From Chloranthus sessilifolius (Eukaryota > Streptophyta > Magnoliopsida > Chloranthales > Chloranthaceae): 64,000 bases of DNA. This document shows, piece after piece, positions 45,285-57,522 of the stretch (within the stretch, counting starts at the first letter, position 1; every line of letters begins with the position of its first letter). Under the pieces are notes generated by a model, which was given only the letters and a program-made list of their open reading frames with translations, was not told the DNA's origin and did not search any database. Location of the stretch: the NCBI GenBank assembly GCA_021018995.1, contig CM037596.1, positions 12,909,501 to 12,973,500 of the forward strand, read 5' to 3'. The translations under genes were made by a program, and so were the position numbers.

Positions 45285-47814
45285 TGTAATATCCCAAAAA
45301 TTTGCGTTAAATGATGACCTCGAGATCCGTGCCCGACTGGTCATAAATTTGACCAAGAAGGAGTTCACTATTTGACTAGAAAAATGATAAACGGATGTGA
45401 TGTGAGAATGATGTAACTATGTGGAGTGTTGTGTGAATCTGGAGTCACATACACCTATCTAGGTGTATGTGCTTAACACCAAGACAAGAGGGATATAAGG
45501 GTTTAATAACCCTATTTCTCTTTTGTTTGAACTATTGAAGAGAGAGTTAAGAGGAGAGAGAGAGAGAAGTAAAGAGGAGTTATTGAGGAAGAGGTGAATG
45601 CAAATTAAAGGGTAGATAAGAGCATTCATTGACGGATTCAAGCGATTGGGATCGTGAAGCAAGTGATAGAACCCTAGCCATTAAACCCAACAAATCTATC
45701 CCTTGAAGGAATTCATGAGGTAAGTTTTAAATTGAAGTTAATGCATAGATGTAGGATGATTAAATTCGGTCAAAAATGCTTAGAAGGATAGATTAAAGGC
45801 ATAGAAAAGAAAGGATTGAGATTTGAAAGATCAGCCTGGAAGGGGACTGAATCTGGCCAAATCGATTAATTGAAATGGGAGTTCGATTAATCAATTTTGG
45901 CCAAGAAGTTGAAAAGCCATGGAAGCCCGATTTCGATTAGTCGATTTGGAAATCGACTAATCGACTAAGAAGCTCCAGCCACTAGAGGAAAGTAACCTGG
46001 GGAAATCGACTAATCGAATTGGAATTTCGATTAATCGATTTCGGATTTCGATTAATCGATTTGGGATCGATTATCGATTTTGTTATTTCGACCACTAGAT
46101 TTAAGAATCGACTGCCTTATGTTGGAGAGCTCGATTAATCGATTTGGGATCGATTAATCGAATTTGAATTTCGATTAATCGATTAATCAATTTTGGTTTC
46201 GATTAATCGATTAATCGATTTTGGGAATCGATTAATCGAATTGCATTTCGATTAATCGATTTTGGAAATCGATTAATCGACTTTGATAGTTTTGCTTAAA
46301 CTTTATATTTGACTTTGAGATTCAGGGAGGGTCTTGAACCTTCTTTGTTACATATTTAGTGATGAGTTACATGTGTTATGTTGTACCATAGGTGGTACGT
46401 TTGATCATGAGCACAAGGAGCTGCGTGGGACCTTGATGCTAGGAGTTTCAAGACTTGAGGTAGGGAACACCTTGAACATATACTTTAATTTCAAGAGCAT
46501 GTATGTAGTGATATAATTATTAAATTTGAAGTTATTTTAATTGTGAAAAGCTTTGTGAAAATGGGTGCGTGTGTGACACTAAGAATGTGATAAAGGCATC
46601 TATGTGATGCAAGTAATTAAGAACAATAATCTAATGAGATTGAGACATCCCCAGGGGATGAGAAAGTAATAAAGGCATCAGGTATGATACGGGTATATAT
46701 ACATCTCAGGGATGTATACATAGGATTGAATAATTACTGTTGAGGCCTAACTGATATAAGATAGCACACTTACATGGTGAATAACTATATGTAAAGCTCA
46801 TGTTATTTTTGTTATTTGAGGTTTGAAAGATACCCTATCGACGTGGCGGGATACCCATGACTGGCGCGACAGGATATCCGTGATCGGTACGGCGGCGAAT
46901 CCGTACACCAGCACGAAGGTTTATCCGTGACTGTAAGTGCATCCCAAGGATGTTGTGTGATATTTAACCCCGCCGCCTAGTGAGAAAGGGGCTTGGATCG
47001 TATTCCCAGGGAGTACATTTTTTACAACTGTCTAATTAGATGACGATGAAGGGCATCTCATTGGGGCTCGATGCTATATTGCTCGGGGATTACTTAAGTT
47101 GAAGATTTAAGTTTTGCTTTAGGCCTGTTCAGTATCATTCATGATGAATCAACAGTAAAATAAAACATGCTAATAACCAGTAAACTTGAAAGTAAATTCA
47201 TCAGATTTAAATTGTTTCTTTCAAAAGCATAGATACATCATGCGTAGAGTATCATGGAATATATGTGAGTTTTAACTTATATGTTCACTGTGTTTGTTCC
47301 CCATTGAGCTAGGATGTAGCTCACCCTTTTGACTATACGTCGCAGGTCCATTGATAGCAGCTGTAGAGGCTTCAGAAGACGTAGATCTGGGTGTTTCGGA
47401 TTATGCACCTAGAGACCAGTTGGAGCCTCCACCTGAGGACTTCTTCTAGGTGACTCTGCTGTGTACTTTGATAGAGAGTCAGTTTTGTGAGCAGATTAGT
47501 GCGGCTTGGTATGTCGAGCCTTTATTTTTGAATCAATGTAATTAAATTGGATATTCTTTTGGCGAACCATCTTGGGTGATCTGTTTATCACCGATGGTTC
47601 GGGTCGGTTCTCAGCTCATGCACTGGCATGAAAGTAGAACTGTCTTTTGCGTATGCCAATTGGGCAAATTAACGTTTTCCGCTTTAATGAGATTATTTGC
47701 TTTATTTATTTAATTGTGCTTGTTATACCAATATTCCGTGCTAGGCTTGGGGCACAGTCTGGAGGATTGTGCTGATGACACGGGTTTCGGGGTGTCGAAA
47801 TCCGCACTGTCACA
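45285..47814 (+). repeat. 5' LTR of the outer gypsy element
   Basis: About 2.53 kb, ending CGCACTGTCACA two bases before the primer site. At 45861-46290 it holds an array of CGATTAATCGA palindromes. The left boundary is less certain than the right, because 44635 is an alternative start. Confidence 0.6.
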
Positions 47815-47816
47815 GT

Positions 47817-47828
47817 TGGTATCAGAGC
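47817..47828 (+). other. Primer-binding site, tRNA-iMet type
   Basis: TGGTATCAGAGC two bases after the LTR end; the same primer class as the elements at 1593 and 25689. Confidence 0.9.
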
Positions 47829-47916
47829 ATTTTCTTTTAGAAATTCTGACATCAATCTTTTGTCAGAGCATAGGGACTTCTGCTAATGAAAACTTTGTTT
47901 TCACGTGCAGACCGTT

Positions 47917-47939
47917 ATGTCATCTAGAGGAAGGGGCCG
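47917..47939 (+). pseudogene. Outer gypsy gag, first eight codons
   Basis: ATG then SSRGRGR, cut by the insertion at 47940. The frame rejoins at 60227 if one copy of the 5-base duplication and the inserted element are disregarded, which supports this Met as the gag start. Confidence 0.75.
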
Positions 47940-49729
47940 TGATGTGATTTTTAATTATGATATTTTACTCGCAAGTGCACGAATCAGATTGTATATAGTG
48001 GGTGCGGAGTACAAGATCGTTCCCACGATGACTAATTTTGAAAGATCTAAAAAGACAAGCAATTCCAGAAATCTACTAAGATCTAACAGTATTCTACCAG
48101 TCTTATGATTTAGGTGGTTTGATGAGATGATAATTACTGACTACAAACTAAAACTTAACTGATAATTCAAAAATAAAGATAAAGATGAAGATACTAAATC
48201 CTCCCATCTTTGGTCCGTTCTTCCCATAATACAAATCTACGGATTAAACTATGAGATATACCATTGAGAACAAATATCTTTTATGGAAGATAAATGATCA
48301 AAAACCCCGATAAGTTCCACGTTGCATCCCTGCAATCAGGACTTAGATGATTTTCATATATAGATCTGAGATCAAGGGCATGGCTCGGCACACTTGATCT
48401 CAGGTTCAAATAAAAATTATCCCCAAAGTGGGTAAAAATTTCAATAATAATACCACCATAGATTTGAAATCAAGGGCATGGCTCGACACACTCGATTTCA
48501 GATTAGAGAGTAATTAAGATAAAATTACCATTACAGATCCAAGATTCAGGGCATGGCTCGGCACACTCGATCCCGGATCATAATCGTAATTAGATCCACA
48601 CGATGAAAGCAAAAAGTCCATATAACAATGATTGGGTAAAATTACCGTCACAGATCTGAGATCCCGGGCATAGCTCGGCACACGCGATCCCGGTTAGTGG
48701 CGGAGATTTCATCCGTTCTTGATAGCACAACAACCATAAAATAAGATCTCATATTTTAATCTTAAATTTATATTATTAAAAGTACATCCCTTGGATGGGA
48801 ATCATTAGATCCCCATCCTTATGAATTTAGCCACACATATTGCAATTAAATGATATAAATAAATAAGGAAGAGAAAATAACATTAATTTAATGAATTAAA
48901 AATACCTCAACTTCAAAAGAAATTACTTTGATCCAAAAGTACGATGGTTTTCAGAAACGAAAATAATGCAGGAATAAAGTTGAGCAAAAATATAATAAAC
49001 TGGAGGAATGAGTACTGGAAATTAAAGGAACAAAGCTCTCAAAAAGGAATAAATAAAATCTCCCTATTTCTATGTCTAACCATGAAAAAGAAAAGCAAAA
49101 AACTAAAACTCTAATCTCCTATCTCCCTAATTTCTCCTTCTCCCTCGAAGTGTTTGAGTCGCTTTAAATAGATTTCCCGTCGCAGAAGTCTCTCCAGCCG
49201 CCAATTTAGGGTCGATTAATCGACCCAATAGGGTCGATGCATCGACCCTACAAAAGAGGCTCAAAATCAGCTTTAAAGTAGTCAATTCCGTGTCAGACTC
49301 TCCTTCTCCTCGATTAATCGACCAAAAGGGTCGATGCATCGACCCCTAGAAATCCGTGAATTTCAGCACACTTTTTGTATCAGACACTACTTCGGTATTT
49401 CAGCCATAACTTTCTGTCCCGAACTCGGATTGAGGTGATTCTTACGCCGTTGGAAAGCTGACGAAAAGATCTACAACTTTTGTGTTTTAACAATGTCATA
49501 ATTCGGCCGTCGGGAAGATCCATATTTAGCCGCAAGTCGCACCAAGTTCTCGATAACCCAAAGTTACAGTGTTTTGACATTATTTTCAGAATTCTTGGGC
49601 TGTTTTCCACACTTGGCTTGTATTTACCTGAAACACTTCAAATCTAATAATTCTCATCAGATAGCCTTCATCGGACAGCTAAATATAGGTATTTAGGGTT
49701 AAAATATCATCATATTTCAGTACTCTTCA
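47940..49729 (-). repeat. Athila 3' LTR
   Basis: 1790 bp, TGATGTGATT... to ...GTACTCTTCA on the plus strand. It includes four tandem hairpins (48364-48690), two GGGTCGATTAATCGACCC-type palindrome pairs (49209-49248 and 49310-49346) and the shared LTR module (49392-49515). Confidence 0.92.
48364..48690 (-). repeat. Four tandem hairpins with a conserved loop (3' LTR)
   Basis: Loops at 48377-48392, 48475-48490, 48551-48566 and 48667-48682 read GGCATGGCTCGGCACA with at most one or two changes. They are enclosed by inverted arms: 11 of 11 pairs in the first (CTGAGATCAAG/CTTGATCTCAG), and weaker, different arms in the others. Spacing is 76-116 bp. The 5' LTR carries the same four. Confidence 0.8.
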
Positions 49730-49742
49730 TACCCCCAAACCT
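49730..49742 (-). other. Polypurine tract of the Athila element
   Basis: On the minus strand AGGTTTGGGGGTA directly precedes the 3' LTR: the plus-strand DNA priming site. Confidence 0.85.
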
Positions 49743-51874
49743 ACACTTTGCTAGTCCTCAAGCAAAGCAAACTAAAGAAAATAAATGCCACTTTCGTAAG
49801 GAACACGATTGCACTTAGCATGTGCAACAAGCCTTTAAACCCCTAGGTGATCCCTAGTGGAGGAGTTGTATCTCCTGAGGGTTTACAGTGAAGTTACCCA
49901 CAAACTTCAATACATTTTTTTGAAATCATCGATAAAATTGAGTTTTCAAAATATGATTTTGATAACATATATACCATTCAAAACTCAAAATCTTTAATCA
50001 ATTCAATATACGAATCCTCAATTTTAAATAACAATGTTATATTAATCATACTAGCATCCATTCAAATTAGTCTAATGCTCAAATCATTAGATAACTCATC
50101 CATTCATGCTTAAACGTGAAGTGTGTGCATACCCAAACCAAAATTCATCCATCTCAGAACTAGTTCAAACGAGAAACCATCGGACCTGTTGTTTAGACTC
50201 AATCCTCACTTTAGGTATACTCTTAAAATAAAATCACTCCGATGATAGGTAAGTTTTCGCCCACTTGTGAGAGATCAATACAAAGCAAATAAAAAGTTCT
50301 CACATGATAAATGAAACACGATGCAATCAATGAACAAAAATAAATCTCATAAGAAGATACTTGTATATCCTAAGCATGTCATATCAAGTGTCATAAGTAT
50401 CACATATTCACTCTCCACAAGGCAGTTACCAATGCAAGATCAGATCATGAAGGTCTTTTTGTAGGGTTGTAATGGGGCTCAGGAAAGGGTAAGAAAGAAA
50501 GGGAAGCTGAGATTCAAAATTTCTGAGAAATCGGAAAGGAAACACCTTTTTGATTTTTCTATTTCTTTTCTTTTTCTTTTCTAATCTCTCACTATTTTTC
50601 TCAATATTCTTCTATTTTTCTCAACTTTCTTTTTCTTTTGAATTTCCTTTTCTTGAAGCACCTCATATTTTTCATTATTTTTCACAATTTTCTTTTTCTT
50701 TTTCTCCCCCATTTTTCTTTTATATTTCTGCCATACACTCTCAGTAAACACCACAACTCAATAACTCTCCACTTACTCTATTTTCGTTCACTCTCATCCC
50801 TCGTTCATAATTTCTCAGAAACAAGAAGGGTAAAGCTTGAATTTTCAGAAATGGTGAAGGGTTAAAGGTTAACGTGACTTATCAAAAAATGTATAAAGGT
50901 AAATTTTTCAATAGGCTCAAAGGGTTACTAGAAGGATAAATTTATATAAGGTGAGATATTTTAAGCACAAACGAGCCAAAGATGGCCTTCAATCATATCC
51001 TTAAAAGATGGTAACCTTGCCTATTTGTCTTGAGTAGATATACAGTACATTCTAACATAATGATATGAATTTGATTTCATGCAAAGTCACAAGCCAAAAT
51101 AAAGTGTATGAGATCATGCAAAATAATTTGTATTCAAAGAAAACTCCGAGTTTATGTATTCACTCATCAATGACGGGAAATTAGCTTTAAAGCTCACCGG
51201 GTTTAATCTCCACTAAGAACCTAAGATTCAACATTCAAAACAGTTCATCGATTTCTAAGTCTTAGCTTTGTATAAGTGTAAAAATTCTAAGCATGAATTT
51301 CAAAATTATCCACAAAATATCACATTAAGCTTCATCATCTTAGATACAAGTAATCAGAATATGACATCAGTATTCTCAAAATTAAATTCACATGCATCAT
51401 CAACTAAAGTTTGAAAACAATCGCAAAATAATGTGCATGATGACTTCAAAATTAATTTTCTTTATTTTTTATTTTTTATTATTTTTATAATTTAAAAAAA
51501 ATTAAGTGACACAAAATAGATAACCATACCCCCAAACCGAAAGATGACAATGTCCTCATTGATTGAAATAGGTATTGCACTCCCAAACCTGTTGAAAAGT
51601 ACCTCAACACAAAGATCAGGTGCAGAAAAGAGGTGCATTAAGTTGAAACATGACCAACCAACGAAACTAAAAATTTATTAAAGGTAATATGGCTACACTA
51701 TTTAGGGAAATAAAAACAACCTAACTAAACTAAAATCTAATAAATCCTAAATCCTAAATCCTAAAAAGAAATTAGAATTTTTTTTTTTTTTTTTTTTCGA
51801 AAAGAAATTACACAAAATTGGGTTGCCTCCCAATGAGCGCTAGTTTAAAGTCGATAGCTCGACCTTGTGAATTA
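49743..51874 (-). other. Athila 3' non-coding region
   Basis: About 2.1 kb between integrase and the polypurine tract. It has pyrimidine-rich CTTTTTCTTTT tracts (50545-50720 on the plus strand), a T20-type tract at 51779-51798 and no credible ORF on the minus strand. No env-like protein was recognised. Confidence 0.7.
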
Positions 51875-53411
51875 GTCAATCAGGGTGAGCAATTGGATCA
51901 CTCAAAGGAAGAGTGTCAGAGAATGCAAATGCATTCTCAAGGAACGGTTTCAATCGTTGACCGTTAACTCGAAAGACATTCCTGTGTTTCGGGTTGATAA
52001 TATCAACTGCCCCATTGGGGAGTATGCGAGAGATTTTGAAAGGGCCACTCCAACGGGTTTTTAGTTTCCCCGGAAATAGATGAAGTTGGGAATTGTAAAG
52101 TAGAACCTGCTGACCAACAACGAAAGATTTTCATAGAATAGAGTGATCATGAACCCGTTTCATACGGTCCTTGTACGATTTAGCACAGTCATAGGCATCA
52201 GCACGAATTTCTTTTAATTCATTTATTTGGAAACCCCTTTGGGCACCAGATTGCAAGAGATCAAAATTTAATGACTTAATGGCCCAAAATGCTCGATGTT
52301 CCAGCTCAACCGGGAGGTGACATCCTTTACCAAAGACCAACCGATACGGCGACATGCCAATCGGAGTTTTAAACGCCGTTCGATATGCCCATAGAATGTC
52401 ATTCAACTTTAGCGACCAGTCTTTACGATTCGGATGGATTGTCTTTTCTAAAATCCGCTTAAGTTCCCGATTAGAGACTTCAACTTGGCCACTTGTCTGA
52501 GGATGGTATGGCGTAGCGACTTTGTGCGTGACACCATATTTCTTCATTAATTGGGTGAACACTTTATTACAGAAGTGCTTTCCACCATCGCTGATTATCG
52601 CCTTTGGAATGCCAAAACAAGAAAATACTTGATCCTTGAGAAATTTGATCACTACTCTGTGATCATTCGATTTACACGCCACAACCTCTACCCATTTCGA
52701 GACATAATCAACACCGACAAGAATGAACGTATTTCCAAACGAATTCGAGAAAGGACCCATAAAATCGATCCCCCAAACATCAAATAATTCAACTTCTAAA
52801 ATTGGATTGAGCGGCATCATGTTGCACTTTGAGATTCGGCCCAGCATTTGACAGCTGTGACAAGATTTGCAATGCTGATGACAATCCTTAAAGATAGTCG
52901 GCCAGTAAAAACCACTTTGGAAGATCTTTGCGGCAGTCTTTTTGGAACTACAGTGACCTCCACAAGGCAACTCATGACAGAACGAGATGATTCGTGGTTG
53001 CTCAGATTCAGGAATATATCTTCGTATGATTTGATCAGGACAGTATTTGAATAAGTACGGATCTTCAAAAAAATAGTGTTTCACCCGAGCTAAGAAAATA
53101 GATTTCTCATTCTTCGACCAATGGTGAGGTAATTTCTCGGTGACTAGATAATTGACAAGATTCGCATACCAAGGTGGGCAATCAATCCTGAACAACTGTT
53201 CATCCGGGAAGTGCTCCAAGATCGGAACAGGCTCGTCAAATCTCTCAATAATTATTCGTGACAAGTGATCTGCCACCACATTTTCTGAGCCTTTCTTGTC
53301 CTTGATCTCCAAATCGAACTCTTGCAACAATAAAATCCATCTAATTATACGTGCCTTAGCGTCTTTCTTAGCGAACAGATAACGCAGAGCAGCGTGATCT
53401 GTGAATACCAC
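51875..53411 (-). pseudogene. Athila RNase H end and integrase (one internal stop)
   Basis: Begins with the last part of RNase H ([20 protein letters not shown]). It then has the H2C2 zinc domain ([17 protein letters not shown]...CHSC) and the catalytic core with Asp in WGIDFMGPF, Asp in IISDGGKHF and Glu in [14 protein letters not shown] at about 52128 breaks it, but the C-terminal part (GQQVLLYNSQLHLFPGKLK...) continues in frame to about 51880. Confidence 0.88.
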
Positions 53412-53435
53412 GACTTTAGATCCTAATAAATAGGA

Positions 53436-54398
53436 TCAAAATTTATCCAACGCGAAAACTACTGCCAAAAGTTCCTTTTCAATGGTCGAGTAGTTCAACT
53501 GGGCATCGTTGAGAGTATGACTCGCATAGTAGATTACATGCGGTAATTTTTCTATTCGTTGCCCCAGAACAGCTCCAATTGCATAATCAGAGGCGTCGCA
53601 CATTATTTCGAACGGGAAGTCCCAGTTTGGAGATTGAATTATTGGAGCTTTTATCAATTCGGCCTTAATGGTTTCAAAGGCTCGCAAACATTCATCATAA
53701 AAAATGAACGGGGCATCCTTGGAAAGTAAACTGCATAGTGGTCGCGCTATCTTGCTGAAATCTTTAATAAAATGCCGATAAAAACCTGCGTGTCCGAGAA
53801 AAGATCTGATTTCTTTCACTGTCCTAGGTGGTGGTAGATTGGCAATTAAATCAACTTTGGCCTTGTCGACCTCGATACCCTGGGACGATATGATATGTCC
53901 CAAAATAATGCCATCTTTAACCATGAAGTGACATTTTTCCCAGTTAAGAACAAGGTTCTTCTCTTAGCATCGTTCAAGCACTAGTGACAAATGATTCAAA
54001 CAGTCAACAAAACTGTTTCCATGGATCGAGAAGTCGTCCATGAAGACCTCGAGGAATCGCTCGACCATATCCGAAAAAATACTCAGCATACATCTTTGGA
54101 ATGTAGCTGGTGCATTACAAAGCCCAAACGGCATTCGTCGGTAGGAGAAAGTACCAAAAGGACATGTGAAAGTGGTCTTCTCCTGATCCTCAGGTGCAAT
54201 GACTATTTGGTTATACCCGGAATAGCCATCGAGGAAGCAATAGTACTCATGCCCGGCCAATCTTTCCAACATCTGATCGATAAACGGAAGAGAAAAGTGA
54301 TCTTTCCTCGTCATCAAATTTAACTTTCGATAATCAATGCACACTCTCCACCCTGTTTGAATTTTTGTAGGGACTAGTATGTTTTCCTCATTCTTCAC
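53436..54398 (-). pseudogene. Athila reverse transcriptase and RNase H start
   Basis: RT motifs in order: GWRVCIDYRKLN, FSLPFIDQMLERLAGHEYYC, MPFGLCNAPATFQRCM and the catalytic FMDDFSIHG. After a TAA at about 53961 the frame continues with ILGHIISSQGIEVDKAK and into RNase H (FEIMCDASDYAIGAVLGQ). A second TGA-type break lies near 53433. Confidence 0.88.
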
Positions 54399-54496
54399 CG
54401 TGACTCCGATTTCTTAGGGACCACTTGTGTAAGTGACTCATTCTTGTCAGAGATGGGGTATATAATTCCAGCATCTTGAAGTTTGATTACCTCATT

Positions 54497-55810
54497 TCAG
54501 ACCACGTCTTGCATTATAGGGTTTAGTCTCCTCTGTGGTTCCCTAGAAGGCTTAGCATTGTCTTTCAAATGGATTCGATGCATACAAACCGTGGGGCTAA
54601 TGCCTTTGATATCTTTTATCGACCAACCGAGGGCACTTTTATGCTTTTTGAGTACATTCATGAGTTGGCCTTCTTGATGCGCATCCAATGTTGATGATAT
54701 TATAACGGGTTGAGTTTCATTCTCCCCCAGGTAGACATACTTGAGATTTTCCGAAAGAGGTTTAAGTTCTAAGGACACTTTCTCCTCCTCTTTCGGCTTT
54801 TCCTTGATTAATTCAATTTGAGTTCCACACTCTATTTCCTTTTCTTCTCCCAAACGTGGTGTGGAGTCCAACATGTGATTCACTTCTTGGATCAGTTGAT
54901 CCACATCAAAATTCTCTCCAAAATGCGCAAGACAAGCTGCTAAAGGATCTTCAGTCTCAGATGCATGAAATATCTCTTCTATGATTTCATCGAGTATGCA
55001 TGCTTCTGCATGCTCATCATCCTCCATGGGCTGCTTGGCAATATTAAAAATGTTGAGTTCCACTGTCATATTCCCGAATGACAGATTCATGATCCCGTTG
55101 CGACAATTAATCAGTGCATTGGAGGTTGCTAGGAAAGGTCTTCCTAGAATCACTGGAATGTTATTCTTCAAATTTGATGCCGATTCAGTGTCCAAAACAA
55201 CAAAATCCACAGGAAAGTAGAAAGAGTCCACCTTGATGAGGACATCTTCCACAATTCCACGAGAGATCTTTACGGACCGATCGGCTAACTGAAGGGTCAT
55301 CGCAGTGGCCTTAAGTTCTCCCAACTCGAGCTCCTTGTACACAGAATAAGGCAACAAGTTGATACTTGCTCCTAAATCCAAAAGGGCCTGATCAATACGG
55401 TTATCGCCGATGATGATCGAGATTGTAGGACAACCTGGGTCCTTGTATTTGATCGGGAGCTTTGCTTGTAATACTGAACTAACTTGCTCGGCTAAGAAAG
55501 CCTTTTTCGGGGTCTTTCTTTTAATTGTGACCAATTCCTTCAAAATTTTAGCATAAGCCGGCACTTGGCGGATGGCATCTAGGAAATGAATATTAATTTT
55601 TAATTGCTTGAAAATCTCATTTATTCCTTCCTCATCGCGATTTTTTAGTGGTGCCATCAATCTTTGCGGGTATGGTGCTTTAGGAACAAAACTTCTCTTC
55701 TGTTCACTCTTTTCTTCTGATGTTTCTTTTGCTTGTACTTTATCATCAATTTCTTCTTTCTCCTCAGATTTCTTCTTTCCATCAGACTTTTCCTCCTCCT
55801 CTGGCAACAC
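54497..55810 (-). pseudogene. Athila protease and linker
   Basis: The 437-residue frame has a Lys/Glu-rich N-terminus, then protease at about residues 150-240 with LLDLGASINLLPYSVYKELE and VILGRPFLATSNALI. It ends in the acidic linker leading to RT and stops at 54494; a frameshift near 54410 separates it from RT. Confidence 0.85.
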
Positions 55811-56140
55811 TACTTTGTTATCGACCTGCTTTCCAGATCTTAATGTTGTGATTGCCCGAATTTATTGTTGATCATCCTCTTGTGTTGAAGTTGATGTTTG
55901 TTCAACAACCATTTGGCCCCTTGGGTTAGGAACAGGTTGGCTCGAAAACGATCATTTTTCTCTTTCACAGAGAAAAGTGGCCAATTGCCCCATTTGGGTC
56001 TCTATTTTAGAGATTGAGGATGTGTGAGAATGAATGAGTTTCATCAGGTCCTCAGTAGAAGGAGTTTGTGTATGAGGACGTTGGACAGTATTTCCCTGTG
56101 GAATGTTAAATTCAGGTGGTGGAAATATTGGCACAAAATT

Positions 56141-57522
56141 TTACTGTGGTTGGTTTTGATAACCTCCCATTGGTTGTGCAAACTGAAAATTTTGGTTCAT
56201 TTGCCTTGGCTGCCCAACCTGATTCTGATTGTATTGAAATTGATTCAGGTTATTGAACCCTTGCTGCTGAAATTGCCCTTGACCGTAGTTCTGCTGCGGT
56301 CCTTGGTTGAAATTTTGTTGGGGATAAAAGTTCGTCCCCTGCTTCCTGGGCTGTATTCTTTGATTCTCTTGTTTCCATGAGAAATTTAGGTGGTTTCTCC
56401 AGCTATTTGGGTTATTCTCATTGAAAACATTTCCTTGATTCCGCCCATAATTATTCACAACATTTAGCTGTTCAGATGTGTCTTCATGATAGTTCTGCAT
56501 TGAAGGACAATCATCTGCCATATGCATTGGACTTGCACAAATTGAACATGGCTCAGGTTGTGTATTTACCATATGCACATTCTTCTTTAATTTCAATTCC
56601 TCCACTTGTTGAGTGAGGAAATCAATTTTAGCCATCAAATCCAGGGAATCCTTTACTACGTATATTCCTCCTTTCTTGGTTGAACTCCCGGCTTGATCAC
56701 GGGCTTTGATTGGTTGTTCCCGAGTCTTTGTGAAATCTCAGTGCTGAGAATCCTCAGCAAACTTTTCTAGGAAAGCATAAGATTCAGTTTCCTTAAGACT
56801 CAGGAATCCTCCGCCATTCATTGACTCCACCAGATGTCTATTTGGTTGACTCAGTCCATTGTAGAAACACCAACCGCCCACTTTGAGTATCCATGGTGTG
56901 GACATTTGAGTAAGAGATCCATGAATCTATCCCAAGCTTCATATAATCTCTCATCTTCCTCTTGCGTGAAATCCATGATTTCACGTCTAAGGACATTAGT
57001 CTTCGCCATAGGGAAGAACTTTGACAGAAACTTTTTGACCATCTGATCCCAGGTGGTTATGGATCCCGATGGTAGAGAGTTTAACCAGGCTTTTGCTTTA
57101 TCCTTTATAGATAAAGAAAACAAGCGTAGCCTAACAGATTCTTCGTTGAAGTTTTGGTAAACAGATGAGCAGACTTCGACAAAGTCTTTGACATGCTGGT
57201 ATGGATCTTCTCTCTCCATGCCATGAAAGATTGGAAGGATTTGAATGACATTTGTACGAATTTCAAACCGGCCACCAGGTGTGGCAGGATATACAATGCA
57301 TGATGGGGTATTTGTAGTGATCGGAGAGAACAACTCTCTCAATGTTGGTTCTTCCTCTTGTTCAAGTTGCCCATTCATGTTGTCAGTCATACTGACTTTA
57401 GTGGATGATTCCCTTGAAAATTTCTGCCTTGATCTAGCGTCTTTACGATTTGACCGGCAAGCACGTTCGATCTCTGAATTTAAAGGCTCTAAAGTTCTTT
57501 CTTTAGAAGACCTAGTGTGCAT
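56141..57522 (-). pseudogene. Athila gag (broken)
   Basis: MHTRSSKERTLEPL at 57522 opens the capsid-type region, with the plant retrotransposon gag core (FSLSIKDKAKAWLNSLP; ITTWDQMVKKFLSKFFP). A frameshift near 56851-56640 precedes a Gln/Asn-rich tail that includes a CCHC knuckle, CSICASPMHMADDC. The tail ends at about 56141. Confidence 0.88.

Noticed and set aside
45861..46290. CRISPR-like array of repeats with spacers
   Set aside because: The repeats are palindromes of about 11 bp with spacers of 3-20 bp inside a plant LTR; there are no regular spacers and no cas genes. A plant nuclear window would not hold a CRISPR locus.
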